A stretch of 64,000 nucleotides of DNA. Origin: Burkholderia anthina (lineage in GTDB: Bacteria > Pseudomonadota > Gammaproteobacteria > Burkholderiales > Burkholderiaceae). The notes beneath the pieces are model-generated. The model was not told the origin of the DNA and made no database searches. It was given only the letters and a program-made list of their open reading frames with translations. A program made the translations under genes and the position numbers. Where the stretch lies: positions 248,001-312,000 of the forward strand of contig NZ_LNJP01000003.1 of NCBI RefSeq assembly GCF_001547525.1, in the 5' to 3' direction. Positions 45,549 through 55,337 of the stretch are shown piece by piece; within the stretch, counting starts at the first letter, position 1, and each line of letters opens with the position of its first letter.

Positions 45549-46556
45549 CTACTTGTAGTACAGATCGATTGCCGCGCCGGCATTGAATCTGCCCAGCTTC
45601 GGCATGGTGGTTCGCCACTTCAGGCTCGCCAGAAAATTCTGGACATTAGTTTGCGTCGATGTCGGCTGCGTCAGGACTAGTTCCCTCTTGAACGCGAGCG
45701 TAGTCAAGTCGTCGGCTCTGAGAAGATTGATGCCGACCGTCGTGTTGTCGGAAGGCACCAGGGTCGTGTCGTTGTCGGCGAGCGTGCCCTGCACCGGTGT
45801 CAGGTAGGCATTGACGCCATACACCGCGCCACAAGTACGTTCATCGGTAATGGTGAACGGCACCTGCTTGATCACCTGGCCCGGCTTCGGAATCGGGAAG
45901 TTGGTGCTGATTCCCCTGAAGTCGATGATGCTTGGACTGACGCGGATTTTCGACTCGCAAGGAATATAGCGCAGTCGGTTGAGGCCATTGATCGTCATAT
46001 TGAAGCTCTGGCCAGGCCGGACCGCGCCCTCGCCGTCGAACTGGAAAGCGACGTAGTTGGAAATCGGAGCCATCGGCCCGTCCTTGGCCGTGCCGGCCGG
46101 TGATTTCTTGACGAGGAACACTGAGAACGTGAACGTCCTCAGGTCCGTCCCCGCCGAGCCGCACTCAACGCCATTGGGGCAACCATTGACATAGATGTCC
46201 GTCTTCAGACGGCCTCCCGGCAAGGAAGAGGCGAGATAGTCCTTCCCCTGATAAGTGACGCCGATTTCGAGGTCGGGCCCGAGATCCATCTTCTTCGGGT
46301 TGACGTAGAAATAAACATACTCGCCGGGATAGCCATTCAGGTCCACCCAACACTGCATGACACGCGTCTGCGTAGGTTGTCGCCAGAGCACCGTACCCTT
46401 CGGCTTGGAGTTGGGGACGGCAATCGTCGTGTCGACGGTCGTGATTGCGCTGACATTGCCGCCCGAGCCCGCAAGTACGCAGATCAGCGCATGGCTCTTG
46501 AGCGGCATCCAAAACAGCAGCGCAGCCGTCAAACAGAATAAATTGTGCAGTTTCAT
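45549..46556 (-). CDS. Fimbrial tip adhesin/minor pilin
   Basis: 335 residues from the ATG at 46556. A signal peptide (MKLHNLFCLTAALLFWMPLKSHA) is followed by Cys-containing beta-rich sequence. The N-terminal half (25-200) would be the receptor-binding domain; the C-terminal third, with ERTCGAVYGVNAYLTPVQG and the ending FNAGAAIDLYYK, is a type-1-pilin domain closing with the usual penultimate aromatic strand. It is the last gene of the chaperone-usher operon, after the disrupted chaperone. It is probably exported by the usher at 48655-51156, if the intact chaperone can serve it. Confidence 0.8.
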   Translation of the reverse strand: MKLHNLFCLTAALLFWMPLKSHALICVLAGSGGNVSAITTVDTTIAVPNSKPKGTVLWRQPTQTRVMQCWVDLNGYPGEYVYFYVNPKKMDLGPDLEIGVTYQGKDYLASSLPGGRLKTDIYVNGCPNGVECGSAGTDLRTFTFSVFLVKKSPAGTAKDGPMAPISNYVAFQFDGEGAVRPGQSFNMTINGLNRLRYIPCESKIRVSPSIIDFRGISTNFPIPKPGQVIKQVPFTITDERTCGAVYGVNAYLTPVQGTLADNDTTLVPSDNTTVGINLLRADDLTTLAFKRELVLTQPTSTQTNVQNFLASLKWRTTMPKLGRFNAGAAIDLYYK

Positions 46557-47162
46557 TGACTGATTCTTCAGTGAGGTCGGATTCACGGCGCCGACCGCAG
46601 TGAGACCGTGCGCGGATGCTCGAAGCCGCCGTCGCTGATGTAGACGTAGCTGACACCCGACGGCGGAACGGCACAGCCGGAATCGGGCAGTGCCTGCGTG
46701 GAGTACGGCTCCAGCATCCAATGCCGAAGTACCTTTCCGCACGCCTTTCCATTGCTGTCCTTCAGCTCGATGTCGGTCAGCGTCAGGTAGTACGGCGAAT
46801 CGTTGCGCGCACTCGGCAATGACGAGCCGGGCTGACGCGTCCACCCAAGCCGGTCGATCGCCTCTTGCGAGGCAATGGAAAGCTGCGGGCGATAAAGGAG
46901 CTTGAGATGATGCCGTATCGCGAACTGCAGGGTGTCAGGCGCATCCGCCTTCTTTGGAATCTCCATCACGCTCATCAGGAAGTACGATTCCCTATCGTTC
47001 GGAAGCCCCTCGCCTTGATACATGACCTCCACCGACGCTCTTTGCCGTGCGGGAATGAGCAGCAGCGGTTTGGAAACGGCTACGGGCAGGCTCGGTGAAG
47101 CATCTTCGTTCCCCCAGCCGATGCTGATCTGCACGAGAGCCGGCTCGCGACCGTCGTTCACA

Positions 47163-48367
47163 TGCGGTGGACTAGACTAAATCTGACAGTGGTTGGTTTT
47201 TCATGCTGGCGCGCATTGGCGCGGAGGGCGTAGCCCGTAGCGGCAATGCGCGCCGCGAACAGCAAGGAGTCCGCCATGACTCAGGAGCAGAAGGTAATTC
47301 GTGCCAAGGTCGGCATACTCGAGCTGGCCCGGCAACTCGGCAACGTCAGCCAGGCCTGTCGCGTGATGGGTTACTCGCGCGACAGCTTCTACCGATTTAA
47401 GGAACTGTACGATCGAGGCGGTGAAGCTGCGCTGCAGGAGATTTCCCACCACCGGCCGCTGCTCAAGAACCGCGTGGATCCGCAGGTCGAGGCCGCAGTT
47501 GTCGAACTGGCCCTCGAATTGCCAGCCTACGGTCAGGTGCGTATCGCCAACGAGGTCCTCAAACGGCATGCTCTTTCTGTCTCGCCCCAAGGCGTCCGTA
47601 GCATCTGGTTGCGCCACGATCTGGAGACCATGCCGAAGCGCTTGAAGGCCTTGGAAGCCAAGTCCGCCCAGGAGGGGTTGGTGCTGACCGAGGCGCAGCT
47701 TGTCGCGCTCGAACGCGCCAAGCACGAGAAGGAAGTGCACGGCGAATTCGAGTCCGAATGCCCGGGCTACTGCGGCGCGCAGGATACGTTCTACGTCGGC
47801 AGCCTCAAGGGCGTCGGCCGTGTCTACCAGCAAACTTTCGTCGATACCTACTCGAAGGTTGCTTTCGCCAAGCTCTATGATCGCAAGACACCTTTGCCGG
47901 CGGCGGACCTGCTCAACGATCGCGTTGTCCCGTTCTTCGACAGCTTCGGCATTCCGCTGCTACGCGTGCTGACAGACCGCGGCACCGAATACTGCGGCAA
48001 CCCCGAACATCACGAATACGAGCTGTATCTGGCCTTGGAGGACATCGACCATACCCGAACCAAGGCCAAGTCGCCGCAAACCAACGGGATCGTCGAACGG
48101 CTGCACAAGACCATGCTCAACGAGTTCTATCGCATCGTCTTCCGAAAGAAGATCTACGACTCGATCGCTACGCTGCAGACGGACCTTGATGCGTGGCTCG
48201 ACCAGTACAACAATGAACGAGAGCATCAGGGGCGCTGGTGTTATGGCAAGACGCCGATGCGTACTTTCCTCGATTCGCTCGAACTAGCCAAGGAGAAACT
48301 CATCACCCATTGATGGCTCGTTCTTTGTAGGCCCGACTACCTGTCAGATCGAGTCCCGGCTAATACA
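47163..48367 (+). mobile_element. IS481-family insertion sequence, 1205 bp
   Basis: Bounded by a 7-bp direct duplication GTTCACA at 47156-47162 and 48368-48374. The ends begin TG and finish CA. The outer 27 bases of each end can be aligned without gaps and are best conserved at the inner part (GACT..AT, then CTGACAG). One transposase gene fills the element. The family call rests on the transposase. Confidence 0.92.
47276..48313 (+). CDS. IS481-family transposase
   Basis: 345 residues from the ATG at 47276, with AAGGAGT 7 bp upstream; an in-frame start at 47246 lacks a ribosome site. An N-terminal helix-turn-helix ([20 protein letters not shown]) is followed by an rve-type catalytic core: Asp in QTFVDTYSK, Asp in [10 protein letters not shown] and Glu in [10 protein letters not shown] form the DDE triad, with QTNG ahead of the last. 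The product looks intact and could be active. Codon use differs from neighbours (more A/T at third positions), as expected for a mobile gene. Confidence 0.93.
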   Translation: MTQEQKVIRAKVGILELARQLGNVSQACRVMGYSRDSFYRFKELYDRGGEAALQEISHHRPLLKNRVDPQVEAAVVELALELPAYGQVRIANEVLKRHALSVSPQGVRSIWLRHDLETMPKRLKALEAKSAQEGLVLTEAQLVALERAKHEKEVHGEFESECPGYCGAQDTFYVGSLKGVGRVYQQTFVDTYSKVAFAKLYDRKTPLPAADLLNDRVVPFFDSFGIPLLRVLTDRGTEYCGNPEHHEYELYLALEDIDHTRTKAKSPQTNGIVERLHKTMLNEFYRIVFRKKIYDSIATLQTDLDAWLDQYNNEREHQGRWCYGKTPMRTFLDSLELAKEKLITH

Positions 48368-48654
48368 GTTCACAATCTCGATATTCTTCCTGCCGTTCTT
48401 CTCGTCCATGATGAAACGAGTTTGACCGCCGAAATCGATATCGGCCCAGGCAGCACCCGCATACGTCACTGTCATCAGAAATGCGACCTTTGACAGGGCT
48501 GCCAATGAGACAGTCGGAAAAGAAAGAAGCCTGTTCAGCATGTTGTCTACGTCCCTAAAAGCACCGTTTCCGTTTTCTTCGCCACAAAGCGCCGCAAATG
48601 GAATCGTCTAGCGCGTTCTGCTCCTGAGCTGCCTCGCGGTTACGGTCGATCGCA

Positions 48655-51156
48655 TCAATCGGTTGCCGTAACCTTGCCGAGCACGCATCGCGTTGCTACG
48701 CGCTCATACGCGAGTTCCTTGTTTTGCGGTTTCAGCGCATAACCGATCGTGCATTGCTTGCCGCCCCAGCGTACGTCGATGCTGCCCTTGTCTTCGATAC
48801 CGAACACCAGCACGCGCGACTGGTTGTCGACCACGCCGAGCAGTTTGCCGTTCGCGTCATACGCCTGCGCGCCGAACGGCACCTTACCGCCTTCGCCGCC
48901 GGTCAATTCGAACTGCACGCGCCGCCCCGACGACGCTTCGAAGCGCGCCGCGACGATCGCGCCGCGGGTCGGCACCACGTTCTTCGCGTTGTCGGTAATT
49001 TCGGTTCCGGTGCCGAGACTCGACGGATCGATGTTCAGCCAGTTCTGGCGGTACGGCTGCAAATACGGCACGACCGCATAGCCGCGCCGGTCGGTACGGA
49101 TAGCCGACGATCCGAATGTCACGCCGGCCACCTTCGGCACCTCGACCACCGCGAACGTCTCGCCGAGCGGCTGCCCCAACGTGATGCCGCCGCGATGTGC
49201 GACGACCGAACCCGCGGCACCTACGTTCAGGTTCCGGCCGGAGCGATCCTGCGTGAAGTTGCCGGTCAGCTTCGCATTCGGCGTATCCCAGCCCGCGCTG
49301 ATACCCCCCGAGCCGCCACCATTGCGGCTGTAGCCGCCCTGCACACCGTAATTGAGCGTGTTGCTCTCGTTCAGGTAACCCGACACGCCGGTCTGCACGT
49401 TGAAATCGCCGCGCGTCGACGATACCGCGTTCGCATAGAGACGATGCGTGCTCGACGCCTTGCCGAGCGGAATGCTGACGGATACGTTGAACTGCGTGTC
49501 CGGCCGCGCGAACGGGCCCGACTCCTGAATATGCGACGCCGACACGCTATAGCTGATGTTCTTGTAGCTATTGCTGTAGCCGATCTGGAAACGGCGGCTG
49601 CGCCCTTCGCCGTTCCAGTAGGTCGTGTCGCCCACGCCGACGGACATCGAGCCGCTCGCCAGCGGCTGATTCACGTTCATGTCGAGCCGGCTTTTCTGCC
49701 GCATCAGGCGCGGACTGTACGAACGATCCCCTTCCTCGACGTGCTGGGCCAGCGTCCGATAACCATCGGTCGAGTAGCGGTAGCCCACCATCGTGAACGT
49801 CGTGCCGGTCTGATAGAGCGTCTTCGAGTAAAGAAACCGGAAGCTCTGCCCTTGCCGAGTGCCGTTCGAGGTGCGCGAACGGCTGTGCGTGGCGTCCAGC
49901 GACATGCCGCCGATACGTGTGTTCACTCCGACGCCGAGATTGGCCGCCAGATAGTTGTCCGCGGCGAGAATACCGCCGTAACCGGTGAAGTTGTCGGACA
50001 GGCCATACACCAGCGTGCCCTGCGTGAGCTTCGGCTTCGACGCGCCCTGCACGCGATACTGACCGACCGCGAACGAATAGCGCAGACTGCCGCGCCGCAC
50101 CATCACCGGCAGGTACGAGTATGGCTGGCTGAACGTGCGCACGCGCCCGTCCGCCTCGATGATCCGAACCTCGAGGTCGCCGTTCGAGCCGCTCGGATAG
50201 ATGTCGGTGATCTCGAACGCGCCCGGCGGCACCGGCGTCGAATAGATGACGTAGCCGTTCTGCCGCACCTCGACGACGGCATTGCTGTCTGCGATGCCGC
50301 GCACGACCGGTGCGAAGCCGACTTCGCTGTCGGGCAACATGCCGAGATCGGTGCCGATCTGTGCGCCGACGAAGCGCACGCTGTCGAAGATGTCGCCCGA
50401 CGTATACAACTCGCCGGCCGCTATCTTGCCGCGCAGGCTCCGGACGTTGCGCTCCACGTAGCTGCGATTGCTGGTGAACTTGCTCCCCGTGCCGGTCGTG
50501 CCGTTGAACGTCGATTCGTTGCGCAAGCGCCAGGCGCCGACGTTGAGGCCGCTGCGCAATCCGACGAAGTAATACTGGCTGTTGTAGCCGTGGCCGTCGT
50601 TGCGGCTGTAGCTGGCCTGATAGTCGCTGTACACCGCGGAGACGCCATCGTCCCACAGCGATGGATCGACGTACCCGCGCGGCGCGCGCGACACGTACAA
50701 CTGCGGAAAGCTGATGTTCAGCGACAGCGTATTGGGATCGAACACCACCGACGCGCCATCCGCGACGGTCGACATATCGACGATCGTCGTATCGTCCGCG
50801 CCCGCAGTAACGTGCCCGTCCTTTTGCAGCCTGGCAATGTCGACGCCGGCGGCACGCAGCATGCCGAGCGTCACCGTCGGGTTGACGGTGCCTTCCGCGT
50901 CCGCGCGGAACACCACGTTCTCGCGCTTGATCAGGGTGTGATTCAGATAGAGGTCGACGTCGTAGCTGCCGGGCAGCACTGCGCTGCCTTTCTCGAAATA
51001 GCGCAGATCGACGGGCCCTTCGCCCTTGCGCAGGAAGGATTCGTTGAATTCCGCGGCATGGCCCGATACGGACATCATGAGCCCCATCAACGCGAGACTC
51101 GGCACCCCGATGTGCGCGGGCATACGGCGATCAGTATCCTTCCTGATGTATTCCAT
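48655..51156 (-). CDS. Outer-membrane fimbrial usher (FimD/PapC family)
   Basis: 833 residues, a normal usher length. Signal sequence to about residue 35, then the N-terminal chaperone-binding domain (FNESFLRKGEGPVDLRYFEKG), a central beta-barrel and plug (about 140-680) with GMLPDSEVGFAPVVRGIA, and C-terminal domains ending with the disulfide pair in KQCTIGYALK and ATRCVLGKV. The usher receives chaperone-pilin complexes and threads the pilus through the outer membrane. It lies between the two chaperone genes in a leftward operon. A broken second usher is found at 54442-54905. Confidence 0.95.
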   Translation of the reverse strand: MEYIRKDTDRRMPAHIGVPSLALMGLMMSVSGHAAEFNESFLRKGEGPVDLRYFEKGSAVLPGSYDVDLYLNHTLIKRENVVFRADAEGTVNPTVTLGMLRAAGVDIARLQKDGHVTAGADDTTIVDMSTVADGASVVFDPNTLSLNISFPQLYVSRAPRGYVDPSLWDDGVSAVYSDYQASYSRNDGHGYNSQYYFVGLRSGLNVGAWRLRNESTFNGTTGTGSKFTSNRSYVERNVRSLRGKIAAGELYTSGDIFDSVRFVGAQIGTDLGMLPDSEVGFAPVVRGIADSNAVVEVRQNGYVIYSTPVPPGAFEITDIYPSGSNGDLEVRIIEADGRVRTFSQPYSYLPVMVRRGSLRYSFAVGQYRVQGASKPKLTQGTLVYGLSDNFTGYGGILAADNYLAANLGVGVNTRIGGMSLDATHSRSRTSNGTRQGQSFRFLYSKTLYQTGTTFTMVGYRYSTDGYRTLAQHVEEGDRSYSPRLMRQKSRLDMNVNQPLASGSMSVGVGDTTYWNGEGRSRRFQIGYSNSYKNISYSVSASHIQESGPFARPDTQFNVSVSIPLGKASSTHRLYANAVSSTRGDFNVQTGVSGYLNESNTLNYGVQGGYSRNGGGSGGISAGWDTPNAKLTGNFTQDRSGRNLNVGAAGSVVAHRGGITLGQPLGETFAVVEVPKVAGVTFGSSAIRTDRRGYAVVPYLQPYRQNWLNIDPSSLGTGTEITDNAKNVVPTRGAIVAARFEASSGRRVQFELTGGEGGKVPFGAQAYDANGKLLGVVDNQSRVLVFGIEDKGSIDVRWGGKQCTIGYALKPQNKELAYERVATRCVLGKVTATD

Positions 51157-51279
51157 ACCTTTTCTCTAAGTTGAATCACCTCCCGAGCGGCATCGCAAGC
51201 GCGCATACGCCCGTCCCCGCGACCGAGGCCCGGGGAATAACGAAAATGAAGGGAAGTACGACGTATCGATCGGGCTTCG

Positions 51280-51996
51280 TCAGCCGGTGATGGCGCTGTC
51301 GTGCGGTTCGACCGCACCGTAATCGTTGATCGATTCGAAATGGACCTTTGCGCCCGTGGCGCCGGCCGGCAGGTTCTTCACATCGAAGTAGCGCGTCGCG
51401 GACGGCGCCACCATTTCAGCTGCCGCCGCATAATCGCGGCCGCCGCTTTGCACCTTGACCGATGCCAGCGAAACAAAGTAAGCCGACGGGTTTTTCACTT
51501 CGAGCTGCGTCCGGCCATCGTGCTGAACGAGCCGCCAGCGGAGCTGCGCAGGTGCTTCTGCAACCGTGCCGGGCAAGCCGTCGGGCCGGTAGAAGAACTT
51601 GACGCGTTGACGCACGGCGATCTGCAGCGTGTTGTCGTCCTTGATCTTCTGCGGGATCTCCTGCACGTTGAGCCAGAACACCGATTCGCGATCGACAGGC
51701 AGGCCTTGCCCGTAATACAGGATGCGCAGCGTCTGCTGTTTCTCGCCGGCCAAACGGGTAAGGGCCGGCGTGATGACAAACGGAACGTCCGTTTTCGCAT
51801 TGGCGTCGCCGGTATCCATCCACGTCTGGATCATGACGTCGGCCGGCGCCGGGTTCCGGACCATCAGAGAGGCCTCCTTGCTCGGCGCGGCCAGCACGAC
51901 ACGGGTTGCGCCTAGTGTGATGCCGGCGAACGAGGCGGCGGAGGACAACAATAGCGAACCGGCCAGGGCCAGCCTGGCAAAGTGGAGTCGTTTCAT
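51280..51996 (-). CDS. Periplasmic fimbrial chaperone (PapD family)
   Basis: 238 residues with signal peptide (ending ASFAG). Typical features: GITLGATRVVLAAPSKEASL, the basic cleft Lys/Arg region, RILYYGQGLPVDRESVFWLNVQEIPQ with the conserved 'PxDRESxFW' motif, and RQRVKFFYRP. It holds pilin subunits by donor-strand complementation and delivers them to the usher. Intact, unlike the second chaperone. It sits 58 bp after the major pilin gene and 123 bp before the usher. Confidence 0.95.
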   Translation of the reverse strand: MKRLHFARLALAGSLLLSSAASFAGITLGATRVVLAAPSKEASLMVRNPAPADVMIQTWMDTGDANAKTDVPFVITPALTRLAGEKQQTLRILYYGQGLPVDRESVFWLNVQEIPQKIKDDNTLQIAVRQRVKFFYRPDGLPGTVAEAPAQLRWRLVQHDGRTQLEVKNPSAYFVSLASVKVQSGGRDYAAAAEMVAPSATRYFDVKNLPAGATGAKVHFESINDYGAVEPHDSAITG

Positions 51997-52054
51997 GGGA
52001 GGTCTCGGTAAGCGGGCGAGGGATCGCCCCCCTCGCCCGGAGGGGGCCAGCGGC

Positions 52055-52648
52055 TTACTCGTAGGTCAGCGTGAACGGCAGCGTGCCGTTTGCCGTACCT
52101 GCAACGACTTCATCACCGTTCTTCACATAGCCGGCGCGCATCGCCAGATTCGCCGTGTAGACCGGTGCTTCGGCCGTACCGCCGTTGACCAGCGGTGCAT
52201 CGAACGTCTCGTTGGCGTTCATGTTCAGCAGCGTGCCGGCGGCGTCGTAAATGCCGATGCCGACACCCTTGGCCGTGCCGGTGGTCTGCAGCAGCTTGTT
52301 GTTCTTGCCGTCCACACCCGAACCGCTTGCCGGGTCGAAGCGTACCTTGACCGTGCTCAGGCCCTTGGCGGTCGCGCCGCAGTCGAGGTTCAGGTTGACC
52401 GCGGTACCGGCTGCAATGCCGCCGCCCGCCGCGCCGCCCAGTGAGTCGACGCTGACCTTGCCAAGCTTGACGTCGATCGACTGCTGACCCTTGCCCCCCG
52501 TGACCGACGTACCATTGCCGCCGGTGATGCCGCACGACGCGGCGACGATCTCGCCCGTGAAGTTGATCGTGCCATCGGCCGCCATTGCACTGCCGGCCGC
52601 CAGCGCAACCGCTGCCGCGACGGTCATTTTCTTGATGGAAATTGCCAC
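52055..52648 (-). CDS. Major fimbrial subunit (type-1 pilin family)
   Basis: 197 residues. Signal peptide MAISIKKMTVAAAVALAAGSAMA, then the type-1 pilin pattern: DGTINFTGEIVAASCGI with the first Cys, VNLNLDCGA with the second, and the C-terminal strand NGTLPFTLTYE with a penultimate Tyr. This is the standard donor-strand fold and length. As the first gene of the leftward fimbrial operon, with an A+T-rich leader upstream (52649-52790), it should be the most highly expressed. It would form the shaft. Confidence 0.95.
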   Translation of the reverse strand: MAISIKKMTVAAAVALAAGSAMAADGTINFTGEIVAASCGITGGNGTSVTGGKGQQSIDVKLGKVSVDSLGGAAGGGIAAGTAVNLNLDCGATAKGLSTVKVRFDPASGSGVDGKNNKLLQTTGTAKGVGIGIYDAAGTLLNMNANETFDAPLVNGGTAEAPVYTANLAMRAGYVKNGDEVVAGTANGTLPFTLTYE

Positions 52649-53243
52649 TGTTAGCTCCAGTTAAGTGAAAACCAAAACTCTTTATAAGAGTCCAGTCAAT
52701 TCTATATTTCACAAGCAATGCAAGAAAATAGAACCTGTACGATTCATTAAATACACTGAGTAGGACGAGTACTAAATAAAAATAGCACCTCGAATTGACG
52801 ATTCTTGACGTTCAAACCAGCACATTCGGAACGCCGCGCCTGAATGATCTCTCGGCCAAACGATCGAAGCCGCTCCGAACATCGCAATGTCGGGGGCACG
52901 GAACGAGGCTGAAGGGTGTTGCCTGGGAGAGCTGCGCACGCACGAAGTGCGGGCGCGGAGACGCGGAACAGGGGTGCGGCAGAATCTCTGCCGCACCGGG
53001 CGTCAAGCTGAATATGTTCGGCGCAGCGAAATCCCGGCCACGCCAAACGAACGTGTAACAATCAGTTGCGCATTAGTTTTTGAGTGTGCATCCTGTCTTT
53101 TATCATCGTTTATGTCGACCCGATTTTTCGGTCATATCGGACACGATTCGTACCCACGGTACGGCCGGTAGATTGCGCGTGATGATTGCGCCAGGCGCGC
53201 TCTCGATAGCGACAGTCCGAACCGAAGCCCCATTCCGACCGGG
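52649..53243. other. Control region and gap upstream of the pilin gene
   Basis: 595 bp between the pilin start and the second adhesin's stop. The 140 bp next to the pilin are A+T-rich with minus-strand TATAGA and TATAAA boxes near 52690-52715, where its promoter should lie, though a well-spaced pair was not fixed. The remaining 450 bp are mixed in composition. Nothing in it looks like a real gene. Confidence 0.5.
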
Positions 53244-54347
53244 CTACTGGTACGAGAAAGTAAACGTGGCGCCGGCATCGAGCGAGCCCGGCGTGAACGT
53301 CTCCGCCGTTTTTACATACCGAGCCACGAGCGGGATAGACAGACTGGCGTCCGTCACGGTGCCCGCGAGCCATTGATTCTTGTTGCCCTTCACTGCCGAA
53401 TCCGGCCCAAAGTGGAGCGGCGTCTCACTACCTTGCCTGTAGATCTGGAGCCCGATGCCACGCGAAGTCGAACCGGGGAGCGCACTCAGGATCGTGCCTT
53501 CGTTCGCCTGATTCGCTACATCGGACAACGTCGCATAGACGTTCACCGCACCCTGGCAATCGACACGCAGCGTCACCGGCGCGGCTTCGTCCGATACAGC
53601 GCCGACCGCCTGCAGCTTGTTGCCGACGAGTTGCGGAAGTTTGATATTCATCTGCTTGCCCGATGTCAGCGTACATCCGCTCGCGGCAACGTTGATCGTC
53701 ATCCCGTTCAGATAGGTGGTGCCTGAATAAACGACACGCCCGTCGAGGCCGTATGCCTTCGAAGTTCCGACCACAATCCTGGGTATCGTGTACGTGCCGG
53801 TGGTGAGCGAACCGGTAAATACAAGTACTGCCTGATAATAGACGATATAGTAAAACGTTATCTGATTTCCACTGGTGGCCAATAGAGTCTCTTCCAGTTG
53901 GAGGGGCTTCCAATTCGTCGGCGAACCACTCGAAGTAGCACCCACCATCAGCGCGACTCCGATTCCCGGAACCCCGGTCTCATAGATAGGGAAAGACTGC
54001 CCTCCTGAGTCATAGGTAACGTTGGGAACCAGCTTTCCGTTTGCCGCCACGCCAACCTTGCTCAGTTGTCCACCGCCGCAGTTGTAAAGGTAAAAACCGA
54101 TTTGTTGGTCGCTGGCACGCGGACCGATAAGCGCACCGGGGCGATTGGCATCACGTGCGCTCGTGATCGTCGCGGGAGCGGGTGGACGGACAGTCGAGGT
54201 GGATACGCTCGATTGACACGCATGTGCCGACCCAACGACCGTCAGCAACACGATTCCGCATATCATCGTCCCGATGATGGACCGTATCCGTCGTTGCGAG
54301 GCTCGATTCGATTCCGAATTCGCTGTCGTTTTCACTCGATATTCCAT
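53244..54347 (-). CDS. Second fimbrial adhesin/minor pilin
   Basis: 367 residues from the ATG at 54347; an internal ATG at 54269 (MICGIVLLTVVGSAHA) would give a more usual signal peptide, so the start is uncertain. The N-terminal part carries CQSSVSTSTVRPP and YNCGGGQLSKVGVAANGK; the C-terminal half is a pilin domain with VAASGCTLTSGKQMNIKLPQ, VTLRVDCQG and a final strand GATFTFSYQ. It is paralogous in architecture to the adhesin at 45549-46556. Immediately upstream in its own direction is a decayed usher, so it may be an orphan of a second fimbrial cluster. Confidence 0.82.
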   Translation of the reverse strand: MEYRVKTTANSESNRASQRRIRSIIGTMICGIVLLTVVGSAHACQSSVSTSTVRPPAPATITSARDANRPGALIGPRASDQQIGFYLYNCGGGQLSKVGVAANGKLVPNVTYDSGGQSFPIYETGVPGIGVALMVGATSSGSPTNWKPLQLEETLLATSGNQITFYYIVYYQAVLVFTGSLTTGTYTIPRIVVGTSKAYGLDGRVVYSGTTYLNGMTINVAASGCTLTSGKQMNIKLPQLVGNKLQAVGAVSDEAAPVTLRVDCQGAVNVYATLSDVANQANEGTILSALPGSTSRGIGLQIYRQGSETPLHFGPDSAVKGNKNQWLAGTVTDASLSIPLVARYVKTAETFTPGSLDAGATFTFSYQ

Positions 54348-54441
54348 ATCAATTGCCGTACATTCTGCTTGATGACGAAGGGCGCTTCGCAGCGCCTTCA
54401 GCGTGGCACGTCGGTGTCGAAAGACGATGTCCATCCATCGA

Positions 54442-54905
54442 TCACTTGACGCACGCCACCGTACCGACGGACATGCAACTCGCCGCTTCACTCGTACGCC
54501 AGCACCTTGTTTCGTTTCATCGCATAGCCGGGCGTGCATGGCTTGCCGCTCCACCGCCTATCGATGCTGCCTCGGTGTCGATACCGAGCACGAGCAAGCG
54601 CGCCCGTTTTGCATGTCGCCGAGCAACCTGTTATTTGCGTCGTTCACCTGCGCGTCGGCTCGATCAGACCAGTCCGCGCCCCGAACGGCCCCGACGCTTC
54701 GATGTGCAACGCCGACAAGCGATGGCTGATGTTCTTGCAATCGTTGCTGGAGCCGACGTGAAGGCGCCGACTGCGCCCTCAGCCGCTCCGATACGTCGTG
54801 TCGCCTACACCGGCGAACATGGAGCCTCTCCCGAACGACGGGTCGACGTTCACGTCCAAGCGGCTTTTCTGACGCGACGCGCGGCCCATGCGAACGGTCT
54901 GTGCT
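54442..54905 (-). pseudogene. Decayed second usher gene
   Basis: Read on the minus strand in shifting frames, this DNA matches the intact usher at 48655-51156. Segment 1 (about 54885-54690) reads RQKSRLDVNVDPSF.., then GVGDTTYRSG, stop, GRSRRL and KNISHRLSALHIEASGPFGA, against RQKSRLDMNV, GVGDTTYWNG, GRSRRF, KNISYSVSASHIQESGPFA. Segment 2 (about 54660-54442) reads QVNDANNRLLGDMQNGR and WSGKPCTPGYAMKRNKVLAYE, against QAYDANGKLLGVVDNQSR and WGGKQCTIGYALKPQNKELAYE. Some 200 residues between them are deleted and several frameshifts and stops are present. Confidence 0.85.
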
Positions 54906-54929
54906 GGCAAATCGACAAGCCGGACTAAA

Positions 54930-55140
54930 AAACGGATCGCGTGATGCTTTCCGAAACAACTATCTGATCACATGGAGAATTTCGTCATTGCCCACTTAAT
55001 CGAGATCCGCCTCGAACATGATTTCAAACTTAATAAAATTCATTAAACTTTAAAATTCATACTTAAATTAAGCCATTTAACAATACGTGACCTACTTGCA
55101 ATATTATTGACAATCCGCTCCCCAATAAATGGGACGAGTT
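54930..55140. other. Strongly A+T-rich stretch
   Basis: About 210 bp with long runs such as AACTTTAAAATTCATACTTA, extreme for this genome. No gene is seen. It lies upstream of the decayed usher, where the promoter of a lost fimbrial operon would be, and is the type of DNA that H-NS-like proteins silence. Confidence 0.6.
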
Positions 55141-55337
55141 CCATAACAATGACGCGCCATCTAGGACAAGTACGAATTCCTCTTCGCACCGATTCAGCCA
55201 TCAATCATCAAACAAGCTTGGCAAACGCGCGACATTCCGATCGAGCCACCTCGCGTGTATCGCGCGGGTGCGTAGAGGAAGCCCCGGCCACTCCGTCGTG
55301 CCGGTTCTTGCTGTCGGATTTCAGCGGCTGACGCGAG

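Larger units (their letters stand above)
46583..48541 (-). pseudogene. Second fimbrial chaperone, split by an IS element
   Basis: The 5' part (48541-48368) encodes a signal peptide and the first strand, ending KNIEIVN. The 3' part (47155-46583) resumes with DGREPALVQISIGW and runs to the end. Removing the IS and one copy of the 7-bp target duplication joins them in frame to a 248-residue protein with normal PapD-type features (PLLLIPARQRASVEVMYQGEGLP, then RESYFLMSVMEIP). Insertion was therefore recent. A GTG at 47161 in the residual 3' part is not a real start. Confidence 0.92.

Noticed and set aside
47156..47161. GTG at 47161 as start of a shorter chaperone
   Set aside because: It is the remaining 3' part of a gene cut by the IS; there is no ribosome site and no signal peptide.
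54353..54928. Plus-strand open frame of 191 codons
   Set aside because: The minus strand shows usher similarity in broken frames; the plus-strand translation has no support.
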